Assembly (NCBI GenBank): GCA_030611885.1
Contig: JAUWOY010000002.1
Coordinates: 1 to 64,000 of the forward strand
Source of the DNA: Chloroflexota bacterium
Lineage (GTDB): Bacteria > Chloroflexota > Anaerolineae > VGOG01
Length of the DNA stretch: 64,000 bases
Direction of reading: 5' to 3'
Shown here piece by piece: positions 48,628 to 58,185 of the stretch (position 1 is its first letter; the number at the start of each line of letters is the position of its first letter). The notes below the pieces were generated by a model. It did not search any database. It had not been told where the DNA came from and saw only the letters and a program-made list of their open reading frames with translations. Made by a program: the position numbers and the translations under genes.

Positions 48628-51006
48628 TCACTCGACGCGGATGCTGCCCAGGATGACCCTGTCGCCCGTCAGATTCAGCTCCTGGTCAAAGATGGGTACG
48701 CGCTTGGTGGTCGCGATGCCGTACATCCCCACCTCGATCCAGTATTCGCCCGGCGGCGTCTGGGGGTCGAGGACGACGATGTAACGGTCATCTATGACCT
48801 GCCCCTCCAGCCACTTGGGAATCCACAGGAAGGTGGGATAGCTGCCGCCCAGCGGCGTGAAGTCCTTCTGCCCCCAGATGCGGTTCGATGAATCTATGAC
48901 GTGGACGAAGATGGTGTAGCACTCATCAATGGGCTGCAATGCTCTCCAGTAGAGGGTGACATAAAGAGCCTGTCCTGGGTGCGCGACGGTTGGCTTAGTC
49001 CTGGCCTTCTCCAGCAGAATCTTGCTGTCGAAGTTGGCCAGGGCTTTTTTTATGGGGTCTGAGGGCGGCTGGATCTGGCCCGCCTCGACGCGCACCGTCG
49101 CCAGCTCGATGGTGGTGCCTCCGCTGGAGAGGGGCAGGTCTTGCCCTCGCGAGAGGGAGGTGATCCCCAGCTCTAGGGGATAGTGGCCGGGCTCGGTGCC
49201 GAAAGGGATGGTGATGTCATACCGCTCGGCCACCACCTGGCCCGGTTCCCAGAAGGGGGTCAGGAAACGGCTGTCGGTGGTGAAACGGTACCAGTGGGCC
49301 AGGTGGACGAAGGGCATGTAGTACTCGTCCAACTTCTGTAGAGCCTGCAGGTAGAGGGTCAGGTGGAGGGTCTCGCCCACCCGCGCCGCATCGCGATCCA
49401 GGTCGTAGCCCAGGATGGCGATCTTGTCCTCGACGGTGGCGTCCAGTGGGTGCTGCATGGGCGGGGGTTCCAGCATCGGCTCGGGCAGCACCTCGTAGAA
49501 GGGCCCCACCGGCAGGAGGCGGTATCTGTCCGCCACCGAGCGCCGGTAGCCTGACAGGTAGACGGGACCCTGGCTCAGGTGGGCCTCCACCGACTCCAGC
49601 CAGGGGTTGGCCGTGCCAGCGGGCACAAACTTGGCCTGGACGTTGGGCTGCCGTCCCTCGACGAACTCGTAATACCAGAGGGGGGTGATGTGGTCCCAAT
49701 CGCAGAGGAGGGTGGCATCTCCGTCCTGGAAGTAATCGAAGGTGGCCTGGACGAAGTCATCGGCCAGGCGATACTCGCTCAGGTCTACTCGCCAGAAGTT
49801 GAGCAGCCCCATCCTGAGAGGGGATACAAACAAAAGGAGGATCAGGACGACCGAGCAGAGGGCCTTCGTCCGGGGGTTGGCCCGCCATCTCTCCAGGAGA
49901 TCGAGAAGCGCCATCGCCCCACAACTGATCCAGATGGCGTAGGCCATGAAGGGCAGGTGCAGGTACTTCATCACGTCCTGGATGGTGTTCATGATGAAGG
50001 CCGAGTTCAGGGCGAAGAAGAGCGCCAGCAGCACGAAGGCCTTCCGTCTTTTGAGAGCCAGCCAGATCGCCCCCGCGATGCCCAGCAGGATAGCGGGGGT
50101 ATCGTACTGCAAGGTCAGGAGCGTCTTGAGGGCCAGCACGCGCTGGGGCTGCTCCTGCCAACTGAAGGGAAAGAGGTTCATGCGCAACCCCTGCGCCGTG
50201 ACCAGCCGCAGGAAGCCTTCCAGCGTGTTCGTACCCTGCGGGCCGAAAAGGGGCGCGCTCCTGATGGGATAGTACAGGTAAACCGAGAGGCCGAGCAGGA
50301 ACAGGAGACCGAAGGTTGCCAACTTCTTGTTTTGGCGGAGAAACCAGGTTTTTACTTGCGCGATTGGACGATTTGTCTGGCCAAAAACCTGGTTTCTGAT
50401 CCCTGCTAAAAAGACCAGGAGGATGAAGGCGGCGAAGGCGGGGAAGCTGATCAAGATGAGCGGGTGGTGGGTCATGCTGAGGCCGCAGATTAGGGCGAAG
50501 GCGTACAGCCACCTGTCGTCCCCGCTCTTATCCCAGGCGAGCAGAAGGAACAGGGCCAGGGCGGCCAGAGTTGCGGTTAGAGTGTGAGCGTTGGTGAAGG
50601 TGGCGTGTTGCCAGAGGTTGGCGCTGACGGCGAAAGCAGCAGCGCCCAGGATGGCCGGCACCTGGGCGGCGAGCGAAGAGGGCTTTTTCGGTGATAGTTG
50701 CAGAATGATCAGGTAGGTGAGAGAAACGGTCAGCGCGCCGCAGAGGGCGGTGAAGAGGTTCATCCGGTAGGCGACGCTGCCCAGGGGAAGGAGGGTGAAG
50801 AGCTTCCCCAGCAGGATGTAGAGAGCGTAGCCTGGAGGGTGGGCGATGCCCAGGATGTAGGGCACGAACTGGAACTCAGCCGAGTCCCCCGGCACCACCG
50901 AAGGAGCCATCGTGCTGACGTAGAGTAGAAGACTGCCGATGAACAACGCTGCGGCGATTATTCCCACCAGTCTCTTTTGGAAGAAGTGCCTTGTTGAGAC
51001 TATCAT
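48628..51006 (-). CDS. DUF2723-type multi-TM glycosyltransferase-like protein
   Basis: TMAPSVVPGDSAEFQFVPYILGIAHPPGYALYILLGKLFTLLPLGSVAYRMNL. Confidence 0.75.
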   Translation of the reverse strand: MIVSTRHFFQKRLVGIIAAALFIGSLLLYVSTMAPSVVPGDSAEFQFVPYILGIAHPPGYALYILLGKLFTLLPLGSVAYRMNLFTALCGALTVSLTYLIILQLSPKKPSSLAAQVPAILGAAAFAVSANLWQHATFTNAHTLTATLAALALFLLLAWDKSGDDRWLYAFALICGLSMTHHPLILISFPAFAAFILLVFLAGIRNQVFGQTNRPIAQVKTWFLRQNKKLATFGLLFLLGLSVYLYYPIRSAPLFGPQGTNTLEGFLRLVTAQGLRMNLFPFSWQEQPQRVLALKTLLTLQYDTPAILLGIAGAIWLALKRRKAFVLLALFFALNSAFIMNTIQDVMKYLHLPFMAYAIWISCGAMALLDLLERWRANPRTKALCSVVLILLLFVSPLRMGLLNFWRVDLSEYRLADDFVQATFDYFQDGDATLLCDWDHITPLWYYEFVEGRQPNVQAKFVPAGTANPWLESVEAHLSQGPVYLSGYRRSVADRYRLLPVGPFYEVLPEPMLEPPPMQHPLDATVEDKIAILGYDLDRDAARVGETLHLTLYLQALQKLDEYYMPFVHLAHWYRFTTDSRFLTPFWEPGQVVAERYDITIPFGTEPGHYPLELGITSLSRGQDLPLSSGGTTIELATVRVEAGQIQPPSDPIKKALANFDSKILLEKARTKPTVAHPGQALYVTLYWRALQPIDECYTIFVHVIDSSNRIWGQKDFTPLGGSYPTFLWIPKWLEGQVIDDRYIVVLDPQTPPGEYWIEVGMYGIATTKRVPIFDQELNLTGDRVILGSIRVE
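50339..50397. repeat. Palindromic element family A copy 4, inside the DUF2723 CDS
   Basis: Identical 15-bp arms, 29-nt spacer. Confidence 0.9.
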
Positions 51007-51111
51007 GCTGCAATTATACCACCGTTCAGTCCTCTTAGCAACGTAGCCGAATGTGGCCTGCTCTTTGACAAATGAGGCATCCTGGTTTATACTTCTGTTG
51101 AGGTGACTATC

Positions 51112-51543
51112 ATGCCCAAGACGATGACCCTGAAAGAAGCGCGGACCGCTTACTCCCTGGCCATTGAAGCCAGTCAACTGAGCCAGGGCCCCATCTTCGT
51201 GGAGCACAAAGGCAGACTGATGGCAGTCATCATGAGTATCGAAGACTACCAACAGCGTTTCCCCGATGAGTACGATGCCTGGCGGCAGGAACAATTGCAG
51301 TGTCTGGAACCCAACCGCAGCGCTTTCCAGCAACTCCTGCCTGAACTGTTGAAGATTCACAGGAATCAGTTTGTGGCCATCTACCAAGGGAGGCTGGTTG
51401 ACGCAGATCGGGATCGTATTGCCCTGGTGCAACGCACTCGTGCCCAGGGCTATCGTCCCGTGTACATCCAGAAAGTGACGAAAGAGCCGCGCGTCCTTAC
51501 CCTCAACGGCAAAGACCTCACCTTCGATCTCAAAGACCCCTGA
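51112..51543 (+). CDS. Phd/YefM-like antitoxin with C-terminal extension
   Basis: MTLKEARTAYSLAIEASQLSQGPIFVEHKGRLMAVIMSIEDYQQ. Confidence 0.65.
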   Translation: MPKTMTLKEARTAYSLAIEASQLSQGPIFVEHKGRLMAVIMSIEDYQQRFPDEYDAWRQEQLQCLEPNRSAFQQLLPELLKIHRNQFVAIYQGRLVDADRDRIALVQRTRAQGYRPVYIQKVTKEPRVLTLNGKDLTFDLKDP

Positions 51544-51651
51544 GCGGCGTCATGCCGACAGACGATAGCACCACCCCCGCCCGTAATACCAGGGAACGTT
51601 GACAACGCGGTTTGCATTTGACGCTTGGGTCGTTGTGTGGTACAATGGAAA
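51525..51651. repeat. Direct repeat D, left copy
   Basis: ctcaaagacccctgagcggcgtcatgcc...ttgacgcttgggtcgttgtgtggtacaat; compare 52354-52486. Confidence 0.85.
51618..51646 (+). promoter_or_regulatory. Promoter TTGACG-N17-TACAAT upstream of BrnT-like gene
   Basis: Read directly. Confidence 0.6.
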
Positions 51652-51667
51652 GGGAGTGCAATAGACA

Positions 51668-51919
51668 TTGGTCAACTGGTATCGCTTCATCCCTGCTGAT
51701 TTTGAATATGACTTTGAACGGGATAAACTTGCCGCTCACCACGTTACTTTTGATGAAGCGGTAGAGTGTTTCTTCTCCGACTTTGAAGTGCGACGAAACA
51801 AGTCATACCGTGACCGCTATCAATTGATTGGCAGAACCATTGGCGGACGGCGGCTCAAAATCATCTTTCAACTCAGGCCAGGAAATGTTGTCCGTATCAT
51901 TACAGGGTGGGATATATGA
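51668..51919 (+). CDS. BrnT-like toxin (TTG start)
   Basis: FEYDFERDKLAAHHVTFDEAVECFFSDFEVRRNKSY...RLKIIFQLRPGNVVRIITGWDI. Confidence 0.65.
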   Translation: MVNWYRFIPADFEYDFERDKLAAHHVTFDEAVECFFSDFEVRRNKSYRDRYQLIGRTIGGRRLKIIFQLRPGNVVRIITGWDI

Positions 51920-52209
51920 GCGCGAGAGATAAAACCAAGAGGAGTCTATCCGAACAAGAAATTGACGAGATTGTAGTGGCACAAGCTAACGACGATTCGG
52001 CTTGGGAAAAACCTATTCATGTGCGGAGGACTAAGCTAGCTTCTCTGTCTATTCCTGCCGACCTTGCCGCACGCGCAGCTTTCCTAGCTCGACTGCATCG
52101 AAAAACAAGTGTCGAGGAGTGGCTTACGCACATCATTCAAGAACGAGTAGAGTTAGAAGAAGCCGCTTTCGTCGGAGTGAAACGCGACTTAGCCGTCAAG
52201 ACTGACTAA
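51907..52209 (+). CDS. Antitoxin partner of BrnT-like toxin
   Basis: Overlaps toxin 3' end; ~100 aa. Confidence 0.6.
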   Translation: MGYMSARDKTKRSLSEQEIDEIVVAQANDDSAWEKPIHVRRTKLASLSIPADLAARAAFLARLHRKTSVEEWLTHIIQERVELEEAAFVGVKRDLAVKTD

Positions 52210-52353
52210 TGGATGGCCTTCCAGGGGAGCGTATTCCACTTCAGTATGTGCTTCCACGCCTGCCATAAGACCCGAAATCCTTTGGCGCGGCCGCGATCCT
52301 GGCCGAGGCTATGGCCACCTATCAAGAGGAAAGCAACTGAACGCGATTTCGAC

Positions 52354-52486
52354 CTCAAAGACCCCTGAGCAGCATCATGCCTACGGACGATATTACCACC
52401 CCCACCCGTAATACCAGGGAACGTTGGCAACGCAGGCGCAGGATTTGCATTTGACACTTGAGTCGTTGGGTGGTAAAATAGCGTTG
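52354..52486. repeat. Direct repeat D, right copy, with duplicated promoter TTGACA-N17-TAAAAT
   Basis: ctcaaagacccctgagcagcatcatgcc...ttgacacttgagtcgttgggtggtaaaat. Confidence 0.85.
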
Positions 52487-52689
52487 TAAATATTGACCGA
52501 CACTTAGCCATCGTTGCTTGCATCGCAGCCGGTAGCCAATGTAGGAGGTGAGAGCATGAGACATTGAAGGCCGACCTTTTCCGCATGTCAGGAGGGGGTT
52601 GGCTTTTGTTGTTTTTGCCTATTCTGACAGCTTGCTATTTCAATGCTTTTGCACCTCATTTTGCAAGCATTGTTTCGTTATGGTAAGTT

Positions 52690-52855
52690 TGTTAGGCGGA
52701 CGAGATTTCCGCCTAATACACCCTAGAGGGATGGCTATGTGGACAAATGTCCACCTAATATGCCAGATTGGGGATATATGTGGAAAAACGTCTGCCTAGT
52801 ATCCCAAATCGGGTGACTAGGTGGACAGATGTCCAGATATTAAGCAGTTGGGCGG
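52690..52855. repeat. About four tandem ~41-45 bp palindromic units (gtggacaaatgtccacctaatatnccanattgggnnata)
   Basis: Read directly; related copy at 14862-14935. Confidence 0.7.
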
Positions 52856-52879
52856 CAAGTAACCAAGAAAGGAAGGTAG

Positions 52880-53626
52880 ATGATGAGAATCCTCGATCGA
52901 CTTCTTAGGCGCAAAGCCGTTTCCGATGAGCAACCACCAGCGTTTGGCGGCAATCTATTCCAATGCAGACGTTGCGGGTCGCTTGCACTCGGAGCATGGG
53001 GGGGTTATCATGTTTTCTACTCAGAAGCCAGAGGGACATGTAAGAAGGATTGCGACTTTGTCCCAGTGTCAGAGAAAAGGGCACTTTCCTCATCCGGCAT
53101 GTCTGATAAAGAGCTCCTGGAAAAGCTTTACAGCATTCTGAACCGGCCAGATCTTATGAAGATTAGCGACCATCCGAAGCCTTTGCTCGAGGAGGTCGAG
53201 CGACGGCTGGGGCTAGGTAAGCCTGCAACAGAGGACTTGCCGGAATTCCAGAGGCAGTCCACGACTGATGTGCATGATGCGGTCCGTCTCCTTCGTGATG
53301 GTGCACTGCCAGCCACGCCCATCATTAGTAGGGCAAGAGTGGAGGCTGAATACCAGGACATGGTGTCCGCTTGGGGGTGCCGGGGTCTCAAGGGAGGAAC
53401 ACCGCAGGACATTGCTGACACATTGCGAAGGAACCTGGAGAGAGATTCAAAGCTCCCGCGGTTTAGGAACTTCTCCGTGCAAGTAATCGCCGATCAGTAC
53501 TGCGCACAGGTCTACTCAAGTTTTGAGAGGGAACCTGGAGCGAGATATGCGACGGCTACTGCATACCGTATCTGGCGCACCTCTGATTCCGTTTTCTTCT
53601 GTGGCTCCAAAGACGCTATTCTCTGA
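52880..53626 (+). CDS. Hypothetical protein with N-terminal Cys-pair motifs, cassette gene
   Basis: CRRCGSLAL...CKKDC; RBS aaaggaagg; followed by attC-like site. Confidence 0.6.
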   Translation: MMRILDRLLRRKAVSDEQPPAFGGNLFQCRRCGSLALGAWGGYHVFYSEARGTCKKDCDFVPVSEKRALSSSGMSDKELLEKLYSILNRPDLMKISDHPKPLLEEVERRLGLGKPATEDLPEFQRQSTTDVHDAVRLLRDGALPATPIISRARVEAEYQDMVSAWGCRGLKGGTPQDIADTLRRNLERDSKLPRFRNFSVQVIADQYCAQVYSSFEREPGARYATATAYRIWRTSDSVFFCGSKDAIL

Positions 53627-53701
53627 ATACGTCAGGCGGCGACTTATTGTGCGGTGATTACTTGTGTTCCAAACAACCTTTTCGGCTTAAAGCAAAGTGC
53701 C

Positions 53702-53827
53702 GCCCAACAAGCGGTTGCAGCCGACCGCCTTCGGCGCGGTATATGTGTGCCGCGAGCCAGCCCGCGCTTTGGTTTTTGAAGGGAGTCTTGCCAGAGTCGG
53801 CGGCGGCTGAACCGCAGACCGTTAGTG
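53702..53827 (+). other. attC-like site (126 bp)
   Basis: GCCCAAC-AAGCGGTTGCAGCCGACC ... GGCGGCGGCTGAACCGCAGACC-GTTAGTG. Confidence 0.8.
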
Positions 53828-53908
53828 CGGCTCAGTATCATCGAACAAAAGGTTCGCCACTGAACAAGTTTCGCGCCATCGAGCACTGATCAAAGAAAGG
53901 AGGCTACG

Positions 53909-54499
53909 ATGTCTTTCAGGTCAAGTCATTCCGCTGCTTTGGAACGTGTGAAGAAAGTCGGCTCTATGCAGTTCATCCTACACAATCTGCTGTCCTGCAT
54001 TGTGACAGGGTCTATTTTGTTTCTTCTGGTTCACTTCGTCGGCAGGTTAATTACTCCCATCGGAACAGCAGTAGTTCTTGTGATCGTGATTGTACTGCCT
54101 CTTGCGTACACAGTCATCCATCCAAAAGCTGGATTAGGAACAAATCTTCCTCGTAAACTAGGATTCCTAGAGTTGGTGTTGGCGGCTGTCATTGCCTTAA
54201 TGAGTAATATAGCTTCTCTTCAGTTGGCCTTTAGCAGAAGAGACGACATTCAGAGCGATATTTTGCGAAAGCGGATATGGGAAGGCTTCGATAAGAGCCA
54301 AAAGCGCTTTTCTGGCACGAGTGTGCTGGCTAAACTGCTAATGTTGGTTGTCTCCACGCTGCTTGTGGAATTATTCTGGCCGGGGTACTTGCATAATCTA
54401 CTCGTCACAGCAGCTATTGCTATTCCATTTAGCGTTCTGGATGCACTGCTGTTCCAACGTATCGTGTACCCGGCAGTCCAAAGGGAAATAGAGCAGTAA
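53909..54499 (+). CDS. Four-TM membrane protein, cassette gene
   Basis: Hydrophobic segments; between two attC-like sites; RBS aaaggagg. Confidence 0.65.
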   Translation: MSFRSSHSAALERVKKVGSMQFILHNLLSCIVTGSILFLLVHFVGRLITPIGTAVVLVIVIVLPLAYTVIHPKAGLGTNLPRKLGFLELVLAAVIALMSNIASLQLAFSRRDDIQSDILRKRIWEGFDKSQKRFSGTSVLAKLLMLVVSTLLVELFWPGYLHNLLVTAAIAIPFSVLDALLFQRIVYPAVQREIEQ

Positions 54500-54595
54500 G
54501 GACTCCGACACTGCCAAACTATAGTTGTGCCATATGGCACAATCTAGGACTTGCACGTCACTACATCAGTGGTATTGAATTCGCCGTAGAGAGCC

Positions 54596-54726
54596 GCCTA
54601 ACATCCATTGGAGCCGACCCGGCCCTTTCGCGGCTCCCAATCAGCTTGCGCTAGCGGCGTTGGGCGTAGGTTGAGTGCTCTTTGGTTATCGAGGTCCGGG
54701 CCGGGCGGCTCAATTCAACGTTAGGC
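54596..54726 (+). other. attC-like site (131 bp)
   Basis: GCCTAAC-ATCCATTGGAGCCGACCCGGCC ... GGGCCGGGCGGCTCAATTCAAC-GTTAGGC. Confidence 0.85.
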
Positions 54727-55068
54727 AGACTCGAAGCCCGTTTGAGCGGCGCAAAGCCGACCGTGAGCTTTCTGTCTCCAAGCGTCCTCGGACGCCCAAC
54801 CGAAAGAGCCGCCCTGTGATCAGGGCGGCTTTGCTTTTGGCCCACCGTGGCAACGCCGTCTTTGGCCGCTGTTACAGAGGCCGACGATCTCCTCACCCAC
54901 CACCGCCAGCAGGTTCAGTTCCGGGCGAAAGCGGGGCAGGTTGGCCCAGTGGAGCCAATCTTCCATATTTTGTCAAATGGCGGAAAAGTGATATAATGCA
55001 GTTACTTTGATCCCGGTGGGATGATTGCCCTCTTGGAAGTTAGGTGAAGAGGGGGAGGAGTAGAGACA

Positions 55069-56649
55069 ATGCCGTGGCATCACACTCTATACATTATCGT
55101 TGTGTTCACCTCGGTGGCTATCGAGGTTGCGCTGGCGGTTTACAGTTGGCGATGCCGGGCCGCGCCGGGAGCGGTGCCGTTTGTATGGCTGATGCTGGCG
55201 GTGGCCGGATGGTCGTTGGCCGTGGGGTTGGAGCTGGTGAGCAATACACCAGAAGCCGCATTCTTCTGGTTCAGGCTCAGGTTCATTAGCATTGCCAGCG
55301 TGCCGGTGACGTTCCTGGCCATTGCACTTCAATACACTGGCCGGGAAAGGTGGCTGACCCGACGGCGACTGGCGTTGCTTCTCGCTGTTCCGCTCATTAC
55401 CCAGGTACTGATCTGGACCAACGAGATGCATGGGTTGTTCATCCAAAGCCTCAGCTTTTCCCGGGAAGGCCTCTGGCTGTTCGTGGATGAGTGGACTTAT
55501 GGCGCCTGGTTCTGGGTGCATACGGCGTATGGCTATCTGCTTATATTGCTTGGTGTGAGCCTGGTCGTTTTAACGCTTGTTCGACCATCTCGTCTGTACC
55601 ATAGGCAGACTGTTTCATTGCTGTTCGGAACATCTCTGCCGTTGGTGGCGACGATTTTCACCTTTCAACTGATTACAGGGCTGAGGCTTTTCGTGCCCTT
55701 TAGCTTTACGCTAACGGGGCTGGTGTTCACCTGGGACCTTTTTCGATACCGGCTGCTCGCCTTGATGCCGGTGGCGCGCAGTACGCTGGTTGACACCATG
55801 AGCGATGGTATGATCGTGTTGGACGACCAGAACCGTGTTGTGGACGTCAACCCGGCGGCTCAATCCATCATCGGCATCCCGGTTAGCGAGGCCATTGGCC
55901 AGCTAGCCGCCCAGATATTGAGCCCCTGGCAAGATTTGGTCGATCGCTTCGGAGACAAGACAGAGACCCAGGCCGAGATCGCCCTGGAGCAAGACAGGGC
56001 ACAGCATCACTATGACCTGCGAACTTCGCCGTTGACCGATCGGCACGGACAGTTGACCGGACGGCTGATTGTCCTGCGTGACATCACCGAGCGCAAGCGG
56101 GCGGAGGAAACCATCAGGCAGTTGGCTTACCACGATTCCCTGACCGGCCTGCCCAACCGGCGGCTGTTCAATGACCGCCTCAACCTGGCGATGGCCCACG
56201 CCCAACGAAGCCAACAAAAGCTGGCCATGATGTTGCTCGACCTGGATCACTTCAAGGAAGTGAATGACACGCTGGGGCACAGCGTAGGAGATAAACTGCT
56301 GCAAGCTGTTGGCGAGCGACTGACCAGCCTTTTGCGCAAGGAGGACACCGTTGCCCGCATGGGGGGCGACGAATTCATGGTGTTGTTACCAGAAGCGCTC
56401 AGGGGGAAAGACGCGGCCGAAGTTGCCGCCAAGATACTGGAAGCTTTTCGAAAGCCATTTGTGTTTGATGGCCACGAACTCCATGTCACTACCAGTGTCG
56501 GGATAGCCCTCTACCCCGACGACGGTGAAGATGGAGATACGCTGATGAAGAACGCTGACATTGCCATGTACTGTGCCAAGGACCAGGGCCGGGACAACTA
56601 CCAACGCTACACTCTGAAAGATGCATCAAACTTGGCAGATTCAACCTGA
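55069..56649 (+). CDS. 7TM-PAS-GGDEF diguanylate cyclase
   Basis: N-terminal 7TM histidine-kinase-like region, PAS, RMGGDEFMVLLPEA. Confidence 0.9.
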   Translation: MPWHHTLYIIVVFTSVAIEVALAVYSWRCRAAPGAVPFVWLMLAVAGWSLAVGLELVSNTPEAAFFWFRLRFISIASVPVTFLAIALQYTGRERWLTRRRLALLLAVPLITQVLIWTNEMHGLFIQSLSFSREGLWLFVDEWTYGAWFWVHTAYGYLLILLGVSLVVLTLVRPSRLYHRQTVSLLFGTSLPLVATIFTFQLITGLRLFVPFSFTLTGLVFTWDLFRYRLLALMPVARSTLVDTMSDGMIVLDDQNRVVDVNPAAQSIIGIPVSEAIGQLAAQILSPWQDLVDRFGDKTETQAEIALEQDRAQHHYDLRTSPLTDRHGQLTGRLIVLRDITERKRAEETIRQLAYHDSLTGLPNRRLFNDRLNLAMAHAQRSQQKLAMMLLDLDHFKEVNDTLGHSVGDKLLQAVGERLTSLLRKEDTVARMGGDEFMVLLPEALRGKDAAEVAAKILEAFRKPFVFDGHELHVTTSVGIALYPDDGEDGDTLMKNADIAMYCAKDQGRDNYQRYTLKDASNLADST

Positions 56650-57532
56650 AGTTCAAAAGGCCCTCGATGCCAACTCACCCGTCGTGGCCCTGGAATCCGC
56701 CCTGGTCTCTCACGGCCTGTCCTATCCCCAGAACCTGGAGACGGCGCGGGCACTGGAACAGTCCGTGCGGGAGAACGGAGCGGTTCCGGCGACGATTGCG
56801 ATCATCGAAGGAAAGATCAGGGTCGGGCTGACGGTGGGGGAGCTGGAACGGCTGGCTACCCAAAAAGGAGTTCGCAAGGTCAGCCGGCGGGACCTACCCA
56901 TCGCGGTGGCGCGGGGTGAGGACGGGGCGACGACGGTGGCAGCGACGATGTGCGTGGCCGCCCTGGCCGGCATCGAAGTCGTGGCTACGGGTGGCATCGG
57001 CGGGGTGCACCGGGGCCAGCCCGCCGACATCTCAGCCGACCTGCCGGAGCTGGCCCAGACTCGCGTGGCCGTGGTCTGCTCAGGGGCCAAGTCCATCCTC
57101 GACCTCCCGCTCACCCTGGAGTGGCTGGAGACCCACGGCGTGCCCATCCTGGGCTACGAGACCGATGAATTCCCCGCCTTCTACTCCCGCCAAAGCGGCC
57201 TGCCGGTGGACGCCCGCGTGGACACTCCTGAGGAAGCGGCCAGGATCATTCGCACGAAATGGGAGCTGGGGCTGGAGGGCGGCGTGCTGGTGACGGTGCC
57301 CGTGTCAGAGGAAGCCGAGCTACCCCGCGAGCTCGCGGAGCAAGCCATCGAGCGGGCCCTGGCAGCAGCCGAGGAGCAGGGGATCGCTGGCAAAGCACTG
57401 ACCCCTTTTCTGCTCAGCCAGATCGCCCAGTCTACCGAAGGGGCTAGCGTGGAGGCTAACATAACTTTTTTGAAGAACAACGCCGCCGTGGCAGCGCAGA
57501 TTGCGGGGGCGTTGAAGAGGGAGGAGCGATGA
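56621..57532 (+). CDS. psuG: Pseudouridine-5'-phosphate glycosidase
   Basis: VALESALVSHGLSYPQNLETA, GATTVAATM, ATGGIGGVHRG. Confidence 0.92.
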   Translation: MHQTWQIQPEVQKALDANSPVVALESALVSHGLSYPQNLETARALEQSVRENGAVPATIAIIEGKIRVGLTVGELERLATQKGVRKVSRRDLPIAVARGEDGATTVAATMCVAALAGIEVVATGGIGGVHRGQPADISADLPELAQTRVAVVCSGAKSILDLPLTLEWLETHGVPILGYETDEFPAFYSRQSGLPVDARVDTPEEAARIIRTKWELGLEGGVLVTVPVSEEAELPRELAEQAIERALAAAEEQGIAGKALTPFLLSQIAQSTEGASVEANITFLKNNAAVAAQIAGALKREER

Positions 57533-58185
57533 CATCAGACTGGCTAGCCTTAATCATCTCCTACATCTACGTCTTCGCCATGATCGGCATCGGTGAGGGG
57601 CTGCGCAAGTGGCGGGGCTACTCCGCGGAGTTCACCCGCAAGCTCATCCACATCTCCGTGGGCTTATGGGCCTTCGGCACGGTACTTCTCTTCGAGCACT
57701 GGTACTTCGCCATCATCCCTCCTCTCTCCTTCGTGGTCCTCAATTACATCTCCTATCGCCAGGAGACCTTCAAGGCCATGGAGACGGGTGAGAAGGGCAA
57801 CCTGGGCACGGTCTACTTCCCCATCTCCTTCGCCATCATCATCTGCCTCTTTTGGACGAGACACAACCTCCTGGTGGCCAGCCTGATGCCGATGACCTGG
57901 GGGGATGCATTGGCGGCCATCCTGGGCCGTCGCTACGGCCAGCGAAAGTACAGCATCCTGGGCTCCACCCGGTCCCTGGAAGGCTCGCTGGCCATGTTCC
58001 TCTTCAGTTGGCTATCAACCTTCCTGACCCTGTTACTACTGCCTCCTCTGGGCTGGCAAACGAGCTTGCTCTACTCTCTTGCCCTGGCTATCTTCGCCAC
58101 TTTAGTCGAGGCTCTCTCCCCCCGGCACATTGATAACCTGACCGTGCCCCTCTTATCCGCTGCACTGCTCTACCTGATAACGTAA
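57529..58185 (+). CDS. Phytol/dolichol kinase-like membrane protein
   Basis: ELTRKLIHI-type motif (EFTRKLIHISVGL), GDALAAILGRRYG, GSLAMF. Confidence 0.75.
   Translation: MTSDWLALIISYIYVFAMIGIGEGLRKWRGYSAEFTRKLIHISVGLWAFGTVLLFEHWYFAIIPPLSFVVLNYISYRQETFKAMETGEKGNLGTVYFPISFAIIICLFWTRHNLLVASLMPMTWGDALAAILGRRYGQRKYSILGSTRSLEGSLAMFLFSWLSTFLTLLLLPPLGWQTSLLYSLALAIFATLVEALSPRHIDNLTVPLLSAALLYLIT

Noticed and set aside
52690-52855. CRISPR array of ~41-45 bp repeats
   Set aside because: Units are diverged, contiguous palindromes without unique spacers and no cas genes nearby
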